Shown: positions 35,260 to 48,116, counted from the first letter of the stretch. The stretch is DNA of 64,000 bases from Kitagawia praeruptora (GCA_037693485.1 CM075354.1:65829501-65893500), one strand, 5' to 3'. Translations and numbers: made by a program. The notes: generated from the sequence alone by a model not told the origin.

Positions 35260-35595
35260 TGTTGGGTTTGTGGAGTCTATCAGGTTTCAGAATTAGATTC
35301 TGACTTGAGTTAGGAATTCCTGAATTGGACTCTAATTAGAGTTAGGATTAGAGTTAGGAATTTCAGAATTAGACTCTGATTTATTTTGACCCAGTTTCTT
35401 CTCTTATAAATACTCATTTAATTGTAACACAACAACAAAACATAACACAATTATGAGAGATCAATACAAAATTAGTGCGGCTTGTGGAGTAGGAATTTCA
35501 AACCACGTAAAATCTTTGTCTTGTGTGATTGTCGTTTATTTTCTTGTTCTTGTTTATTCGCTTTAGGTTTTGCTTTCGTTGTTGTATACTCAACA
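35260..35595 (+). repeat. 3' LTR of Copia2
   Basis: 336 bp, about ten changes from the 5' LTR. It is followed by the target duplication TCTTG (35596-35600). Confidence 0.95.
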
Positions 35596-35600
35596 TCTTG

Positions 35601-36600
35601 TTGTGGTCGTCCTTGCATTTCGACATGTTCTCTGTCAAGTAGCCCCTCTTGACGAGTACATGTACTTCTTTCCTTAGAGCTATGCACTCATATGTTTTGT
35701 GTCCGTAGTCACCATGGAATTCACACCACTATCTCGAATCTACTTATGTCTTTGATTTGTCAGTTTATAGTGGCCATTTGCCAACATCACCAAGTTTGCT
35801 CAATTCCCCAACCATAGTTGTTGGGCTAATGTCAAACCTATACGAATCATATCTAGAAGGCAAGTTGTTATCATTTTTCCGATCTGTCCGCCCATAAACT
35901 ATACTAACGGCTTGTCTATCTCATGTATCACTCGAATCGGATTTGTAGTCCCTTGTTCTTGGCGTCGTTACCATCATGCTAAGATGGTAGTAGTTGTCAG
36001 AATCCTCCCTTTTATCTTCCTCAAGTCAAATTTGTGCCATTGCCTTAGGTTGCACGTCATCCATTGTGCTACAGGGATACTAGTCAACTCGTCATAAAGG
36101 GGTAAGTCCCTTATCAATCCCCGACAGAATGCCTCAATGGTAGTAGGCATGTCACAATTACTAATTGTCACATTCTCTCTGTTGTTCCTTGACAAGTATT
36201 ACCTTAAGGCTCTCTGTATCAAACAAATCACTTGTCGTCTTATCAAACGGTCTCCTACTAGCATACTATTGGTTGAAGGCGTCGACGAGGCTAGCAAACA
36301 AGTTGATCCAACCATTTGGTAATCGTACAAACCACTGTAATGCTGATCCTGTCAGTGTGGCACCAAAGCCTTTACACATACACGGTTCCCGTAGCTCCTT
36401 AGGGATTGGTATGGTGAACATTTGTTGCTTGTATTTAGCCATATGCTCTTGTGGATCAGAGACGCCATCGTACATCTTCTTAGGTACTGAAAATCATTTG
36501 GGGATGTCCACCAAGGCGATGTCATTTATAACCGGAGAATCCACATAACTTGTAGGTGTGGTTTTTTCCAGTGGTTTAGGCATGCATGGAATTCAAGTCA
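35601..36600 (-). pseudogene. Gypsy1 gag remnant
   Basis: On the minus strand a Gypsy gag core reads KMYDGVSDPQEHMAKYKQQM, with ALQWFVRLPNGWI near 36300. A zinc-knuckle variant, CEFHGDYGHKTYEC (C-x2-H-x4-GH-type spacing), is at 35684-35725, followed by LRKEVHVLVKRG. Gag would form the retrotransposon particle. The frame is broken by several stops and shifts. Copia2 cuts it at 35600 and it continues at 8969-9036. No pol domain is in the window. Confidence 0.75.
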
Positions 36601-37194
36601 TCATTTCTCTCAGGTCACGTCATTCCTTTTGAATTAAACAAAAAAGATACTGAACGTTACATGATAACACGTTATACAAAAAAGGTAAATGGATGAGAAA
36701 ATCGGAAACTACAAATGAAAAATAGGATTTAGAATGGAAATTTTGAATTTAAAAAGATTTTTTTTTTAAATAGGATCTAAAAGGGAAGTTTTCATTTTAT
36801 TCAATTTTATAAGTCTCTTATCCAATTTTAAAAAATATTTCGATTTTTTTCTAAGCAATAAAACATGGAGATAGAAATTTTGATTTTAATGGTTAAATTA
36901 TAGAAAGTAGATAAATATGATTGAGAGAAGGATACTCCCTTATACAAGATAATAAAGATAAAAATATTATAGATTGACACAACAATGTTATGTTGCAAGA
37001 ATAAGGTGAGACTTATAAACTAAGCATTAATTAATAAATATTAATAAAAATGTGTATAATTATTGGTAATTTGGTTCAATTTGACCGTACAATCTACACC
37101 GCTAGATATTTAGAAAAAAAAATTTGTTATATCTATAGAAAATAATATTTTATAATTGAGGTATATGCTGAAGTCCAAAATTTTCTTAACAACA
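36601..37194. other. AT-rich spacer, nothing recognised
   Basis: About 600 bp of AT-rich sequence between Gypsy1 gag and the Gypsy2 LTR. It may be the Gypsy1 leader. I see no gene, terminal repeats or RNA gene in it. Confidence 0.5.
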
Positions 37195-38081
37195 TGTTGT
37201 GCCCAAAATCTCCATGGGCTAGATTTAGGTCCATTAAGCTATAGGGTTCAATCCATACGAGCAAGAAGATAGATCTAGTACAAGACATGAAGAATTAGAT
37301 ATGAAGAAATGAGCATCAGACGGAGAAATGATCAAGAAACCATGAATATCAAGAGGTTCCTGAAGGTCTGGAAGCTGAGTAGATCATTTAAAGACCAGGT
37401 TCCTCCTAGTAGAAGAGTTCGAATTAATATAGCTACAGCCACGGAAAGAGGTAGGAACATGAAAAGATATTAGATGAGTTATCCAGCCTAACATGTTTGT
37501 TATTTATGCAGGTACAGGTACCTAGAAAGAGGTTCCTGAGCAATATGTCCCGAAATAAGGAGGTTCCTGAGAAACAGGCTCCTGAGATACAGGCTCCTGA
37601 GCACCAGGTTCCTACGAGTAACCGACAGAACATTCTAGAAGCTATCTAGAACAGATAAACGAATTATTATTAGAGTATAATTCTAGGGCGCAGATGATCT
37701 TAGAATATCTCTGATAATACGAGATAATCATAGTAGGGTACGAACTCGAGTTCTACCCTACTTCCCCAACTAGTTCGTGAAAGTCTCTAAAGGAACCTGA
37801 GTCCTACACGAACTAGGTAATCGAATACAGCTATTCCAGCAGAGACAGAGTCGCATTAGAACTACGTGAGCTTGATTCCTATATAAAGGATATGTAGGCA
37901 CCTTGAGGGTAAGATGAATTCAGCTCTCTAATTCTCTCTAAAGGCATCTGAGATTATTGGAGACACCCTCGAGCTCAGCTCAACCCCACAAACACAATCC
38001 AATCCTTCCATTGAACAGTTGATCGTTAGCCTTACAACTCACCGAAAACCTCTCAAAAGTTGTTACGAAATCCACTCATCA
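37195..38081 (+). repeat. 5' LTR of Gypsy2
   Basis: It starts TGTTGTGCCCAAAATCTCC, as does the LTR at 63609, with roughly 80 percent identity by eye. The 3' limit is set just before the primer site and could be off by a few bases. The LTR contains repeated GGTTCCTGAG/GGCTCCTGAG units at about 37525-37620 and a TATA box at 37880. No supported gene is in it. Confidence 0.7.
37880..37887 (+). promoter_or_regulatory. TATA box of the Gypsy2 LTR
   Basis: TATATAAA lies about 685 bp into the LTR, followed by a leader with CTCTCTAATTCTCTCT. Confidence 0.6.
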
Positions 38082-38084
38082 ACG

Positions 38085-38100
38085 TTGGCGCTAGAAGGAG
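38085..38100 (+). other. Primer binding site of Gypsy2
   Basis: TTGGCGCTAGAAGGAG follows the LTR after about 3 nt. TGGCGC-type sites are typical of Tat and Athila elements, which use other tRNAs than initiator Met. The exact tRNA is not determined here. Confidence 0.55.
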
Positions 38101-38127
38101 GGGAGTTAACATGTTAAGAGTGGAAAG

Positions 38128-39960
38128 ATGGCAGGCAATTTAGATAGCAAAGCAACCCGTTCGGTGGAGAAAACTCATGATGGCGATGAATGTACTCATC
38201 AGGGAAAGAAGGTTACCTCAGCAGACGTGTTGGAGGTGTTAAAGACTTTTGGAGAACGATTATCCACCCTGGAGCAAGTTTCAAGCAAGAAGAAAAAGAA
38301 GGCTAAAAAAGGGAGAAAATCAAAGGTTACTCCTAAATAGTTGAACTTTGAGGAAAAATAACCTGGAGAAGAGGAAGAGATTCCAGAGGAAGAGGAAGAA
38401 CCAAAGCAGGATGGTGATGATGAAGAACAAGAGAATCCTGAGAAGAATAAAACTCCTACCAAGAAGGTGCAGTCCCAGGTCCGTACTGAATCCAAGGGAA
38501 AGAAAAAGGTAAAAACTGGAGGTTCCTCACAGAAGAAGAAGAACGATAAGGAGCCATCTATTGAGATAATTGAGGACGATGAAACAGCTTCAGAGGAAAC
38601 TAGCGAGGAGTCTAGTACTGCGAAGTCACAAGATGATGAAGGAGCGAGTAAACAGACAAAGGCGGAAGCTATTAGAGAGGTAACTGCTGAAGATATTAAG
38701 AAAATACTAGCTCAACTCAAGGATGAGAAGAATCTTGCTGCTAGGCCCATAACTGCTTCTTCTTTTACCAAGAAAGTTCGAAAGTTAGTTTTACCCAGAT
38801 CCTATAGGCCTTCAAATGAGTTGAAGTTTGATGGAACAACTGACCCAATTCAGTTCTTGAGTCGTTTCGACACAGAGATGGATGTTTATCAAGTAAATGA
38901 GGCTACTAGGTGTAGGTTACTAGTTGCAACTCTCCAGGGTGGAGCTCATCAATGGTTCAAGAGGTTACCTGCTGATTCAATTGGTTCCTGGGAAAGCTCT
39001 TTGTTACTCAGTTTAGGGCATTAGTAGCGTTTGCACCACCTACCAATACTTTATCCAACATCAAGCAGAGACCTACTGAGACGTTGACAAAATATTTTAA
39101 GAGGTTTAATGCAGAGGTTCCGAAGGTTAGAAAAGCATCTGAGGAGACTATAAAGAATTTCTTGATAGCTGGAGTTAAAAGGGGTTTTGATTTCTGGAAG
39201 GATTTGCAAGGGAAGGAACCTGAAACTCTGGCGGATTTCTATTCTCAAGCAGAATCTTTTCGCCTGGTAGAGGAGTTTCTAGCTGATTTGAAGAAGGATC
39301 CAGATTATGAGAAACAAAGTGGATGGTCATGAAACAAGAGGTCAAGGCCCAGAAGCCCTAACAATCGTGATAGTAAGAAGGTGGTTAGTCGCACATCTCA
39401 AGTGAAGCCTGAGGTGGAAGCTGTGAATCCTACCAGGTCTGTTATGAACCAGGTGCCACCACCAGCTTCCTACAACAACCCCAAGAAAGAAAGATCTGTT
39501 TATGAAACTTTTACCCCTTTGGTAGCTCCGATTGATCATATTTATGCTGTGAATGAAAAGTCCTCATGGTTTAGGAAACCTTTCAGAGCTGGTCCTCCTG
39601 GAAATAAAAATGAGCGTCCATACTGTGATTATCATGATAATAATGGGCATAACACTGCAGATTGTCGCCATCTGAGGGATTTAATTGAAACTCTAATCAG
39701 GCAAGGACAGTTAACTGAATGGGTAGCTCAAGAAGGAAACAAATATAGAGAGGAGAAGACACAGAAAGCACCGGAACCTGTGTTAATAGAAGGACCACCC
39801 AAAATTGGATGCATACGAACCATTATAGGAGGTCCCCATGTTGGAGGAAACGGCAGAAACGCCATGGAAAGGTATACTCGCGAAGCTAGGGAACGGCCAT
39901 TGACTAATGTTTGTAATCTATTTCAGAGGTCACCCAGATTGTTTGAAGGAGAGGATGCAG
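38128..39960 (+). pseudogene. Gypsy2 gag, broken
   Basis: The ATG at 38128 starts a Lys/Glu-rich N-terminus. The Gypsy gag core is KFDGTTDPIQFLSRFDTEMD and GAHQWFKRLP (about 38820-38975), then SFRLVEEFLADLKK near 39257-39298. A CCHC-like knuckle CDYHDNNGHNTADC is at about 39623-39664, followed by LRDLIETLIRQGQL. Defects are a TAG at 38338, another stop at about 38359, a frameshift near 39005 and a TGA for Trp at 39330. The N-terminal region is highly charged and looks disordered. Confidence 0.85.
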
Positions 39961-42374
39961 ATATAACTTTCACTGAAGAAGATGCTTCTTGGGTACATCA
40001 TCCCCACACAGATGCTTTGGTAATTGAAGCAGGGATTGGGTCTTATGAAGTTCATCGAGTGCTTGTGGATAATGGAAGCTCTGTGAATCTACTGTCGTAT
40101 TCAGCTTTTAAGAAGATGCACTTCCTGGATAGAGATTTGACTCCAACGAAGATACCTTGTATGGTTTCACCAATAATCAGGTCCATATCAAAGGTAAGAT
40201 TTGTTTACCAATGACTTTAGGTGATAAGCCTTGCTGCATTACACAGTTATCAGAATTTATTGTTATCGAGGACAACATGAATTATAATGCTATCCTTGGG
40301 AGACCAATTTTGAAGGAGATGAGGGTGGTAACCTCAATTTATCACCTGACTATGAAGTTTCCAACGCTAAGTGGAATTGGTACACTTCAAGGATGCCAGT
40401 ATGAGTCTAGAGAATGTTATACCAAAGATTTGCAACATGATGGTAAGGCAGCTAAATTACCTGAACCAAGGGATGAGGTTCCTGATGATTTTCCAAGGAA
40501 GAATCTGGATGACATAACACTTGATCTACGTAGTCAACCATTAGAGGGTTTTGTGCCAGCATCATGCAGATTCCAGTTTTTCAGGGACCAAATACCCCTT
40601 ACTTGCTGATTAAAAGTGCACCCCCTATGGACAATGATGGTGATGTGTGTATGACAGAAGAATTGGATGTTAAAAATTCTCGAAAATTGAAGCACAGTGG
40701 AAGTAGTGAGGATAGTCAGCCAGATGTTAAGAGAAGGAATGTCATGCAGGAAGCACCTGTACTACCTACTGTGGTGGAAACTCAGGAAGATTCGATGGCG
40801 GAGATGGACATAGATTTGGATCCTCGAATGCCAGAGACAGTGGTCAAGGCTGGACCAGCCGGTGAGACACTGGATGTGAAGATAAATGATAAGGATGGTA
40901 CAAAGGTTTTGAAGATTGGAGCTCACTTGGAACCCACTCTGAAGGAATCTCTTGTTTCTTTCTTGAGTAAGAATCTGGATGTCTTTGCTTGGTGTCATGC
41001 GGACATGGAGGTAATAGATCCAAAGGTTATGTGTCACAAATTGAATGTTGATCCAGAGAAGAAAGGTGTGAGACAGAAGCGAAGACCAGTCAGTGGAGAG
41101 AGAGCTCAGGCATTGAAAGAAGAAGTTGATAGGTTGCTGGATGCAGGTTTGGTCAAGGAATCTTTCTATCCTGTATGGTTAGCAAATCCTGTTTTGGTAA
41201 AGAAGCATAATGGAAAATAGAGGACTTGTGTGGACTTCACAGATCTTAACAAAGCATGCCCAAAGGATAGCTTCCCATTGCCACGAATTGATCAACTAGT
41301 GGATGCAACAGCTTGACATGCCTTACTTAGCTTCATGGATGCATATTCAGGTTACAATCAAATTCCTATGTATGAACCTGATCAGGAACATACTTCTTTT
41401 ATTACGGATAGAGGTCTTTATTGTTATGTATGCATGTCATTTGGATTGATTAATGATGGGGCCACATATCAACGGCTGGTAAACATGATGTTTAAGGAGC
41501 AAATTGGCAAAACCATGGAAGTATATGTGGATGATATGTTGGTTAAATCCAAGGAAGCTACTGACCATGTGAAGCACTTAGAAGAGATGTTTGGAATCTT
41601 GCGAAAATACAGAATGAAGATGAATCCCCAGAAGTGTGTGTTTGGGGTAGAATCTGGGAAGTTTCTAGGGTTCATGGTGAATCATAGAGGGATAGAAGCA
41701 AATCCAGCCAAGATTAAAGCATTGATTGATATGAAGTCGCCAAGGACTGTGAGAGAGGTTCAGTCTCTTACAAGAAGAGTGGCAGCTCTGAATAGATTCA
41801 TCTCGAGGTCTACAGACAAGTGTCAAGAGTTCTTTAAAGCCATAAAGAAAGGAAGTAAGTTCGAGTGGACTGAGGAGTGTGAGATAGCCTTTGGAAAATT
41901 GAAAGAGCATTTGGGAAGCCCTCCGTTGTTAGCTAAACCAGTTGATGGGGAGACGTTAGTACTCTATTTAGCTGTATCAGAGTATTCTATCAGTGCAGTC
42001 TTAGTTCGAGAAGAGGATGGACAGTAGAGCCCAGTTTATTATGTCAGTAAGAGGTTGCTTGATGCAGAGACGAGGTATATAGGAATGGAGAAGCTAGTTT
42101 ATGCTTTGATTTTAGCTTCCTGGAAGCTGCGACCTTATTTCAAGGCACACAAGATTGAAGTGCGAACCTCGTACCCACTTAGAGAGGTGATGCACAGGCC
42201 AGAAACTTCAGGGAGAATGTTGAAGTGGTCTGTGGAATTGGGGCAGTTTGATATAGAGTGTAAACCCAAGACAACAATTAAAGCCCAAGCTTTAACAGAT
42301 TTCTTGATTGAGTTTCCACCTCATGTGGAGGTTATACTGGCCAGGAGGTACCGAGAGAGCTGGAAAAAGAGCAG
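39961..42374 (+). pseudogene. Gypsy2 protease, reverse transcriptase and first RNase H, broken
   Basis: The aspartic protease has VLVDNGSSVNLL near 40062-40097; DNG stands where most relatives have DTG or DSG, which is common in Tat elements. The frame shifts near 40200 and 40580. Reverse transcriptase carries TCVDFTDLNKACPKDSFPLP (41224-41283), FMDAYSGYNQI, the catalytic YVDD (41524-41535) and the FLGFMV motif. The stop at 41218 replaces a Trp; another is at about 41314, and a TAG for Gln lies at about 42025. The connection and RNase H-like part run to about 42330 but the catalytic Asp pattern is poor, as usual where a second RNase H is present. Confidence 0.87.
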
Positions 42375-42839
42375 ATGGAAGATGATAATTGTGCACCTTG
42401 GTGGACATTGTACGTGGATGGAGCTGCTAATAGTAATGGAGCAGGTGCAGGCATAGAGCTAGTAAGCCCAGAGGGGCACATGCTGCATAGTTCGATTCAT
42501 TTTGCTTTCAAAGCCACAAATAATGATGTAGAATATGAGGCATTAATTGCAGGTCTCAAACTAGCTTTAGAGATGAGAGTCGAGAATATAAGAGTGTTCA
42601 GTGATTCGATGTTAGTAGTTTGGCAGATTCGTGGTGGATTCCAAGCAAGAGGTCCATGAACAGATTTATATTTGAGATACTCCCAGGAGTTGCTTGCAAA
42701 GTTTAGAGAAGTGAAGTTAGATCAGATACCCCGAGGGCAAAATACAAATGCGGATGCATTAGCCAAATTAGGCTCGCAAAGAGAGTCCATATTATTGGGT
42801 GTGATTCCGCTTCAGATTCAAGAGCAGCGCGCCTAGTGT
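42375..42839 (+). pseudogene. Gypsy2 second (archaeal-type) RNase H
   Basis: The segment reads WTLYVDGAANSNGAGAGI with catalytic Asp at 42417, NDVEYEALIAGLKLALEM with Glu near 42537, VFSDSMLVV with Asp near 42603 and NADALAKLGS with the last Asp near 42752. All four acidic residues of a type-I RNase H are kept. The domain lies between the first RNase H and integrase, the defining feature of the Tat group. A TGA at 42657 interrupts the frame. Confidence 0.85.
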
Positions 42840-44120
42840 TTTTAGAGAAGAGGTGATGGACATTGAATTCCCGTTTGAAGAGTCATGGATGACTCCCATC
42901 TATAATTATTTGACAAAAGGAGAGATACCTTCTAATCAAGATGAGGCCAGAAGATTGAAATATCACGTTGCCAAATATGTGATTTATGATGGAGTCTTAT
43001 ATAAACGAGGATTCAATCAGCCTTTGCTTAAGTGTGTGGCTGGAGAACAGTGCAGGTATATTCTTGAGGAGATTCATGAAGGAGTGTGTGGAAATCACTC
43101 GGGGGGTGGATCCTTAGCTTTGAAAGTTCTTCGACAAGGATACTTTTGGCCAACCCTCAAAACAGATGCATACAAGTTTTTTACATGCATGAAACAATTG
43201 TCAGAAGTTTGCAAATTTTAATAGCAGACCTGTAGCTCCTATTAAGCAGATTGTCAGCCCATGGCCATTTGAAGTTAGGGGATAGATCTCATTGGGGAGC
43301 TCCAAACAGGAAAGGGTGGAGTAAAGTATGCAGTGGTAGCAGTTGATTACTTCACAAAGTGGGCGGAAGCAGAACCACTTGCTAAGATTACAGCGTCAAA
43401 GTTGACTGAATTTGTTTTTCGAGCCATTATTTGCAGGTTTGGACTCCCCAGAAGCTGATCTCTGACAATGGAAAGCAGTTTGATAGTAGAGAGCTTAGAG
43501 GCTTCTGCGAGCAGTTTGGAATTCAGAAAGCATTTTCAGCAGTGTACTATCCACAGAGTAATGGACAGACTGAAGCTGTGAACAAGATTATCAAGCATAC
43601 TTTGAAGACAAGACTTGAAGATAAGAAGGGAAGCTGGCCAGAGGAGCTTCCTGGAGTCTTGTGGTCGTACAACACCAGTTCTAGAACTACAACTGATGAG
43701 TCTCCTTTTACTCTCACTTATGGTTGTGAAGTTATGGTACCTGTGGAAGTTGGAACAGGTTCTTTGAGGAGAAAGCATTATGACCCCGAAAACAATGAGG
43801 TCAACCATAGACTTTATTTGGACATGATCGAAGAGTTGATGACAGATTCACAAGTGAAGCTAGCAGCATATCAACAGAGAGTTCGAAGGTACTACAACAA
43901 AAAGGTGAAAACAAGACCTTTTAAAGTTGGAGACCTGGTGTTAAGGAAAGTCATGCCAAACACCAAAGTTCTGGCACATGGAGCTTTTGGAGAGAATTGG
44001 GAAGGACCTTACCAGATAAAGTCAGCCATTTGGGAAGGAACCTACCATTTGATGGATATGGATGGGAATCTCATTCTGAGAGCCTGGAATGCAGAGCATC
44101 TCAAGAAGTATTATCAGTAA
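42840..44120 (+). pseudogene. Gypsy2 integrase
   Basis: The zinc-binding N-terminus has HEGVCGNHSGG and GYFWPTLKTDAY. A frameshift at about 43187 destroys the CxxC part. The core has GIDLIGELQ near 43280 (with a one-base shift), SDNGKQFDS near 43462 and YPQSNGQTEAVNK near 43552-43590, so the D,D,E residues are recognisable. The C-terminus (PFKVGDLVLRKV and NWEGPYQI) is the GPY/F module. It ends with a stop at 44118-44120. Confidence 0.88.
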
Positions 44121-44413
44121 TCCTCTTTTACTATGCTTTCTTAGGAAAAGTAAGGATCTTTCAGCCCAAGAATAAAGGCAGCTTATTAGTTACAGCTGAC
44201 CAGAATTGTTGATTTCAGTGTTTAATTTTGCATGTAATCGGGGGGTACTTGATGTGAACCTTCCTATTTGCAAGACAGATTTTAGTATTGAGCATTGATA
44301 GCTCTACGTTGAATTTTTTGATTGCCGTATTGATGATTGTAGCTTCCTAATAGTTCTTTTACGTAACAATAATTACCCAAAAGAACTGGCGGGTAGTATT
44401 CCTACTTAGACAG
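44121..44413 (+). other. Gypsy2 3' untranslated region before Copia3
   Basis: Noncoding, with a G-run (TCGGGGGGTACTTG) near 44238 that could act as a purine tract. It is cut by Copia3 at 44413. The bases GACAG (44409-44413) form the left target duplication. Confidence 0.6.
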
Positions 44414-45466
44414 TGTTGGGATTTATGGGTGATAGCATAGAGACAACTTAACTATATTTCCCTAAACTTAGTTTTTACTAAGTTGAACATACTGTCACAG
44501 ACATAGTATGTCTTCGTATTCGAATAATTGCTATCATGTAATAAATGTATGATTTGGGAGAAGTTCATATGTTTGTTCAAGCCTCAAGGAATGCATCCAG
44601 AAGACAGCAAGAATAAAGGTTATTGTCATGTCCCTGACAGTAATGTTACAAGAAGACAAATGTTGCAAAGTCACGACAAAGCTACATTTGACAGCAACAT
44701 TGGCCGAAGCAAGAGACAGTGACATTCTCACACTTGACATCAAGTCTGGAGTTCCGAAAGCAACATTGGCGGGAGCTCGTACTGTCAACCAATGAATATT
44801 CCTTTGACAGCAGACTCTGCGGTTAAGGTTACTGTCACCTTGAATTATTTGAATTGGGTATTTTCTCAGTCAAAGACCGTGACAGGTTACATGTTCAAGA
44901 AACAGATTTGCTGCAACACACTATCGTTTGTAGCAGACCTGCAAGACTACGACAGAAGCTTAAGAGATTCACAAGACAAGGCTGGTCAATTCGAGGAGCA
45001 TGTGATATCCACATCTACTAGAATTGTATTAGCTGAAAATAGAAAGAATCTAGGTTGCTTTACTTATAAGGTTTATCATGTCTGTATAGCAATTAGGAAA
45101 GTCACATGGGTGTACAAATTATAATGAGCTGCCACTTGAAAACGACAGCAGCTCAACACCCCATGCGATAGGGACAACAGAGTATCTTAGTCTACTTAGA
45201 TACATCTTAGATTCTTTTCTATTCATGTATGCACACGAAGCAATCTGTATCTCTTGAGATATCGAAGCTGGAGAAACTCTCTCCAGGTTGTTGCAACACT
45301 TCACACAAAATAAATAAAACATTTATTTTGTGAGAAATCTTGTTTCACTTATTGCTTGCATACATCTACTGATAATCTATAATATTTACTTTCGTTGTTG
45401 ATTTAAAGATTTGAGTTTATCAGTATTGCATTCAACCCCCCCTTCTGCAATACTCCGGGACCAACA
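44414..45466 (+). repeat. 5' LTR of Copia3
   Basis: 1053 bp. It contains seven exact TGACAG/CTGTCA hexamers where about 0.5 would be expected at random. The U5 end has ATTCAACCCCCCCTTCTGCA then GGGACCAACA. Small reading frames in it recur in the 3' LTR and look accidental. Confidence 0.95.
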
Positions 45467-45468
45467 AC

Positions 45469-45480
45469 TGGTATCAGAGC
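45469..45480 (+). other. Primer binding site of Copia3
   Basis: TGGTATCAGAGC, 2 nt after the LTR, is a perfect match to the initiator tRNA-Met 3' end. Confidence 0.92.
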
Positions 45481-45509
45481 GTACAGATTGATACACAAAT
45501 CTGAAGATC

Positions 45510-48116
45510 ATGACGAGTATTCAAAAGTCAAGTGGAATCAAGATTCCAGTCTTTGATAAAGAGAACTACAATTTTTGGAAAAGAAAAATCTTGTTGTTTA
45601 TCAAAGCTGCCCATCCACTGTATTTGGGAATTCTTGAGAACGGACCCTTCATACCTCAGAAGGAAGTGGCTTCTACCACCGAAAATGATGAAGTCATTCC
45701 AGCCTATTGGGTTGCAAAGAAGCCTTCAGAGTACACAGAATCCGAGCAGGAGAAAGTGGTATTAGATGATTACTTACAACTCATCTTGCTCGACTCGCTT
45801 ACATTAGACAAAGCCATGTGTGGTAATGTCAAGGGATGTAGATCTGCGAAAGAGATGTGGAGCAAGATAGAGTTGTTGTGTGAAGGGAGTGAAGAAGTTC
45901 GCGAGAACCAAAGACAAATTCTTGTATCATAGTATGAAGCCTTCATGGCGAAACCAGGCGAAGAACTCACACACATGTTTGAGAGGTTCAGTAAGTTGAT
46001 AGTTGAGTTACAAATCCACGGGAAGTTCTATGATAGAAAGGAGATTAATATCAAATTTCTGCTCACTCTCCCTGAGCATCTTGAGCACAAGGTCACATCC
46101 ATAAGAGAGGGAAGAAACTTAAATGATGTCTCTCTTTAAACTCTCTATGGTGTGCTCAAATCATACGAACTCGAGCTTTTTCAAAAGAGAGCTATTCAAA
46201 CTGGAACAAAAGGCAAGATAGCAAACATGTCTAGAGCCCTCATAGCTCATGAGCCACAAGTAGCTTGTCCAAGTGAACCATCACAGAGTTCACAACCAAC
46301 ACAGGTGCCATCTTTGAAGATTGAGGAGGTGTTGGATGACGAGGAGAAGGTGGTTCTGCAGCTGAAAGATGTTGAAGATGAAGACTTCTACACAGTAGAA
46401 GAGATTGAGAGCATGGATAATCCAACCATGGCTTATATGGCTAAGAGATTCAAGAATATCAAGTTCAGAAGGGACAAGTCATACAAGCCACAGGGTCAAT
46501 CATCTAAATTCAACAAGGGGAGTTTTTCAAAACCTACTGGTGGAGCCACAAGAGGAGGATACAAGACAGGGTTGGTGGATAGGTCAAAGTTCAGATGTTA
46601 AAACTACAATGAGCTAGGTCATTTTGCTACTGAGTGCAGAAGACTAAGACAGAATCAAGGAAAGGGATTTGGAAATCAGTTTAAGAGGAATCAAGGGAAA
46701 GCCTATGTGGCTGAAGGAAAATGCTGGGATGAATCTGAAGATGAGGAAGAAGAGGAGTTTGTGAACCTAGCTCTCATGGCCAAATCTGATAAAGAAGCTT
46801 CAAGCTCATCAAATCAGGTACCATCTCTAGTCTTACTTGATATGTCTAAAACTGAGTACAAGCATACCATTGAGGATTTAAGTGCTGAGATGTTTAACAT
46901 TCATGTTAGTTTATCTGCTGCTCATGAAGAAATTGCTAAGTTAACTAAATAGAATGAAACTCTCAAATCTGAAAATGAAATGTTGTTGCTAAGAACCAGT
47001 CCCCTAGATTCTTTAGCTCAAGAGAATGCTAGATTGAAGAATGATATTAACTGTGGTAAGGAAATAGAAGATTTTCTCAGGAATCAAATTGCAGAAAACG
47101 AGTTTAAACTCAAAGCCTTTAGAAACTCTTCTAGGTTAGTCTAGGAATATCATGATAATCACACTGAGAATCAGAAGGTAGGAATAGGTTTCGAGTATGG
47201 TAGAAGGCATAGAAAGGCAATTGTTCTTGATGTTAGTGATGCTGTCAAACCTCAAATTCTCAAAAAGGTTTCAAATCCGATTTTCAAAAATCTTCAAGCT
47301 GATTTTGATGAAACTTCCTTGTTCATCAAACAAGATCTACTTGATGAAGATGAGTGCATTGATAGCACACTGCGCAAAGGAAAAGATACTGTAAAGTCCC
47401 CCATGACAGAAACTCTACCAAGCAATTAGACAGAATGTTCTAAAGTAGCTAACAACAAGGATGAGACAGAAACTTCAAAAGATATTGTCAAGAGAGAACC
47501 CAAGACAACAACTTTCAAACCTGCTATCACGACAGAGGCAAAGAAAGGTACTGTCAAGGGTGGCTCGACAGCAACTTCAGAACATATTGTCAAAGCGAAT
47601 GCCTACAAGCCTAAGAATAGGAATGGTAAGTTAGGGATTGACAGGAAGAATGGATATAGTCGTGTTAAGGATGCCCCTAGGAAGCTTTGCAATAATTGTG
47701 GATCATCTCATCATTTAACATTTGTTTGTAAGAAACCCAAACAGGATAGGGTTAATGTGTCCAATGTTAGTGGTAACTTACATAGAACCCCCATTATGCA
47801 AAGAAGTATGGATGTCTGTAATAACATTGACTGTATGCCATGTAAAATTGTTGTTATGAGTACTTGTTTCAATCTACCTATTCTGTCTACTGGAAGATGC
47901 TCCTACTAAGAAACTGCTGAGACTTCTGTGCCTGCCTATGTTGGTAAAAAGGCAGCTTCCACTAAGAGAAAGACAAAGTCTAACTCTAGAAACAAGTGGA
48001 CAGTAAAAGAAGTCAAACAGGAGGATTCTAGTGTTGATTCAAATGTGAAACAGAATGATATGAACAATGATGCTATAACTGCAGGACCCAACAGAGTTTG
48101 GGTACCAGATGCAAAT
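45510..48116 (+). pseudogene. Copia3 gag, broken
   Basis: The ATG at 45510 starts GIKIPVFDKENYNFWKRKI, the DUF4219/UBN2 gag type also seen in Copia1. The first CCHC knuckle near 46597-46640 is damaged: its second codon is TAA and the second Cys is Tyr. A coiled-coil region (about 46860-47130) and a second knuckle, CNNCGSSHHLTFVC, near 47689-47730 follow. In-frame stops include 45930, 46137, 46600, 46950 and 47141, mostly where Gln is expected. Gag ends at GPNRVWVPDAN before a frameshift into protease. It would build cytoplasmic particles if intact. Confidence 0.85.

Larger units (their letters stand above)
9037..35595 (+). mobile_element. Copia2, Tnt1-like Copia element, split by a CACTA
   Basis: LTRs of 337 bp (9037-9373) and 336 bp (35260-35595) start with TGTTGGG and end with CTCAACA. 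They are flanked by a perfect 5-bp duplication TCTTG (9032-9036 and 35596-35600). About 10 differences separate the LTRs, near 97 percent identity. Primer site, gag-pol and polypurine tract are in order. The CACTA at 11357-33208 splits pol between integrase and reverse transcriptase. Without it the element is about 4.7 kb, normal for a Tnt1/Tork-type element. Confidence 0.95.
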
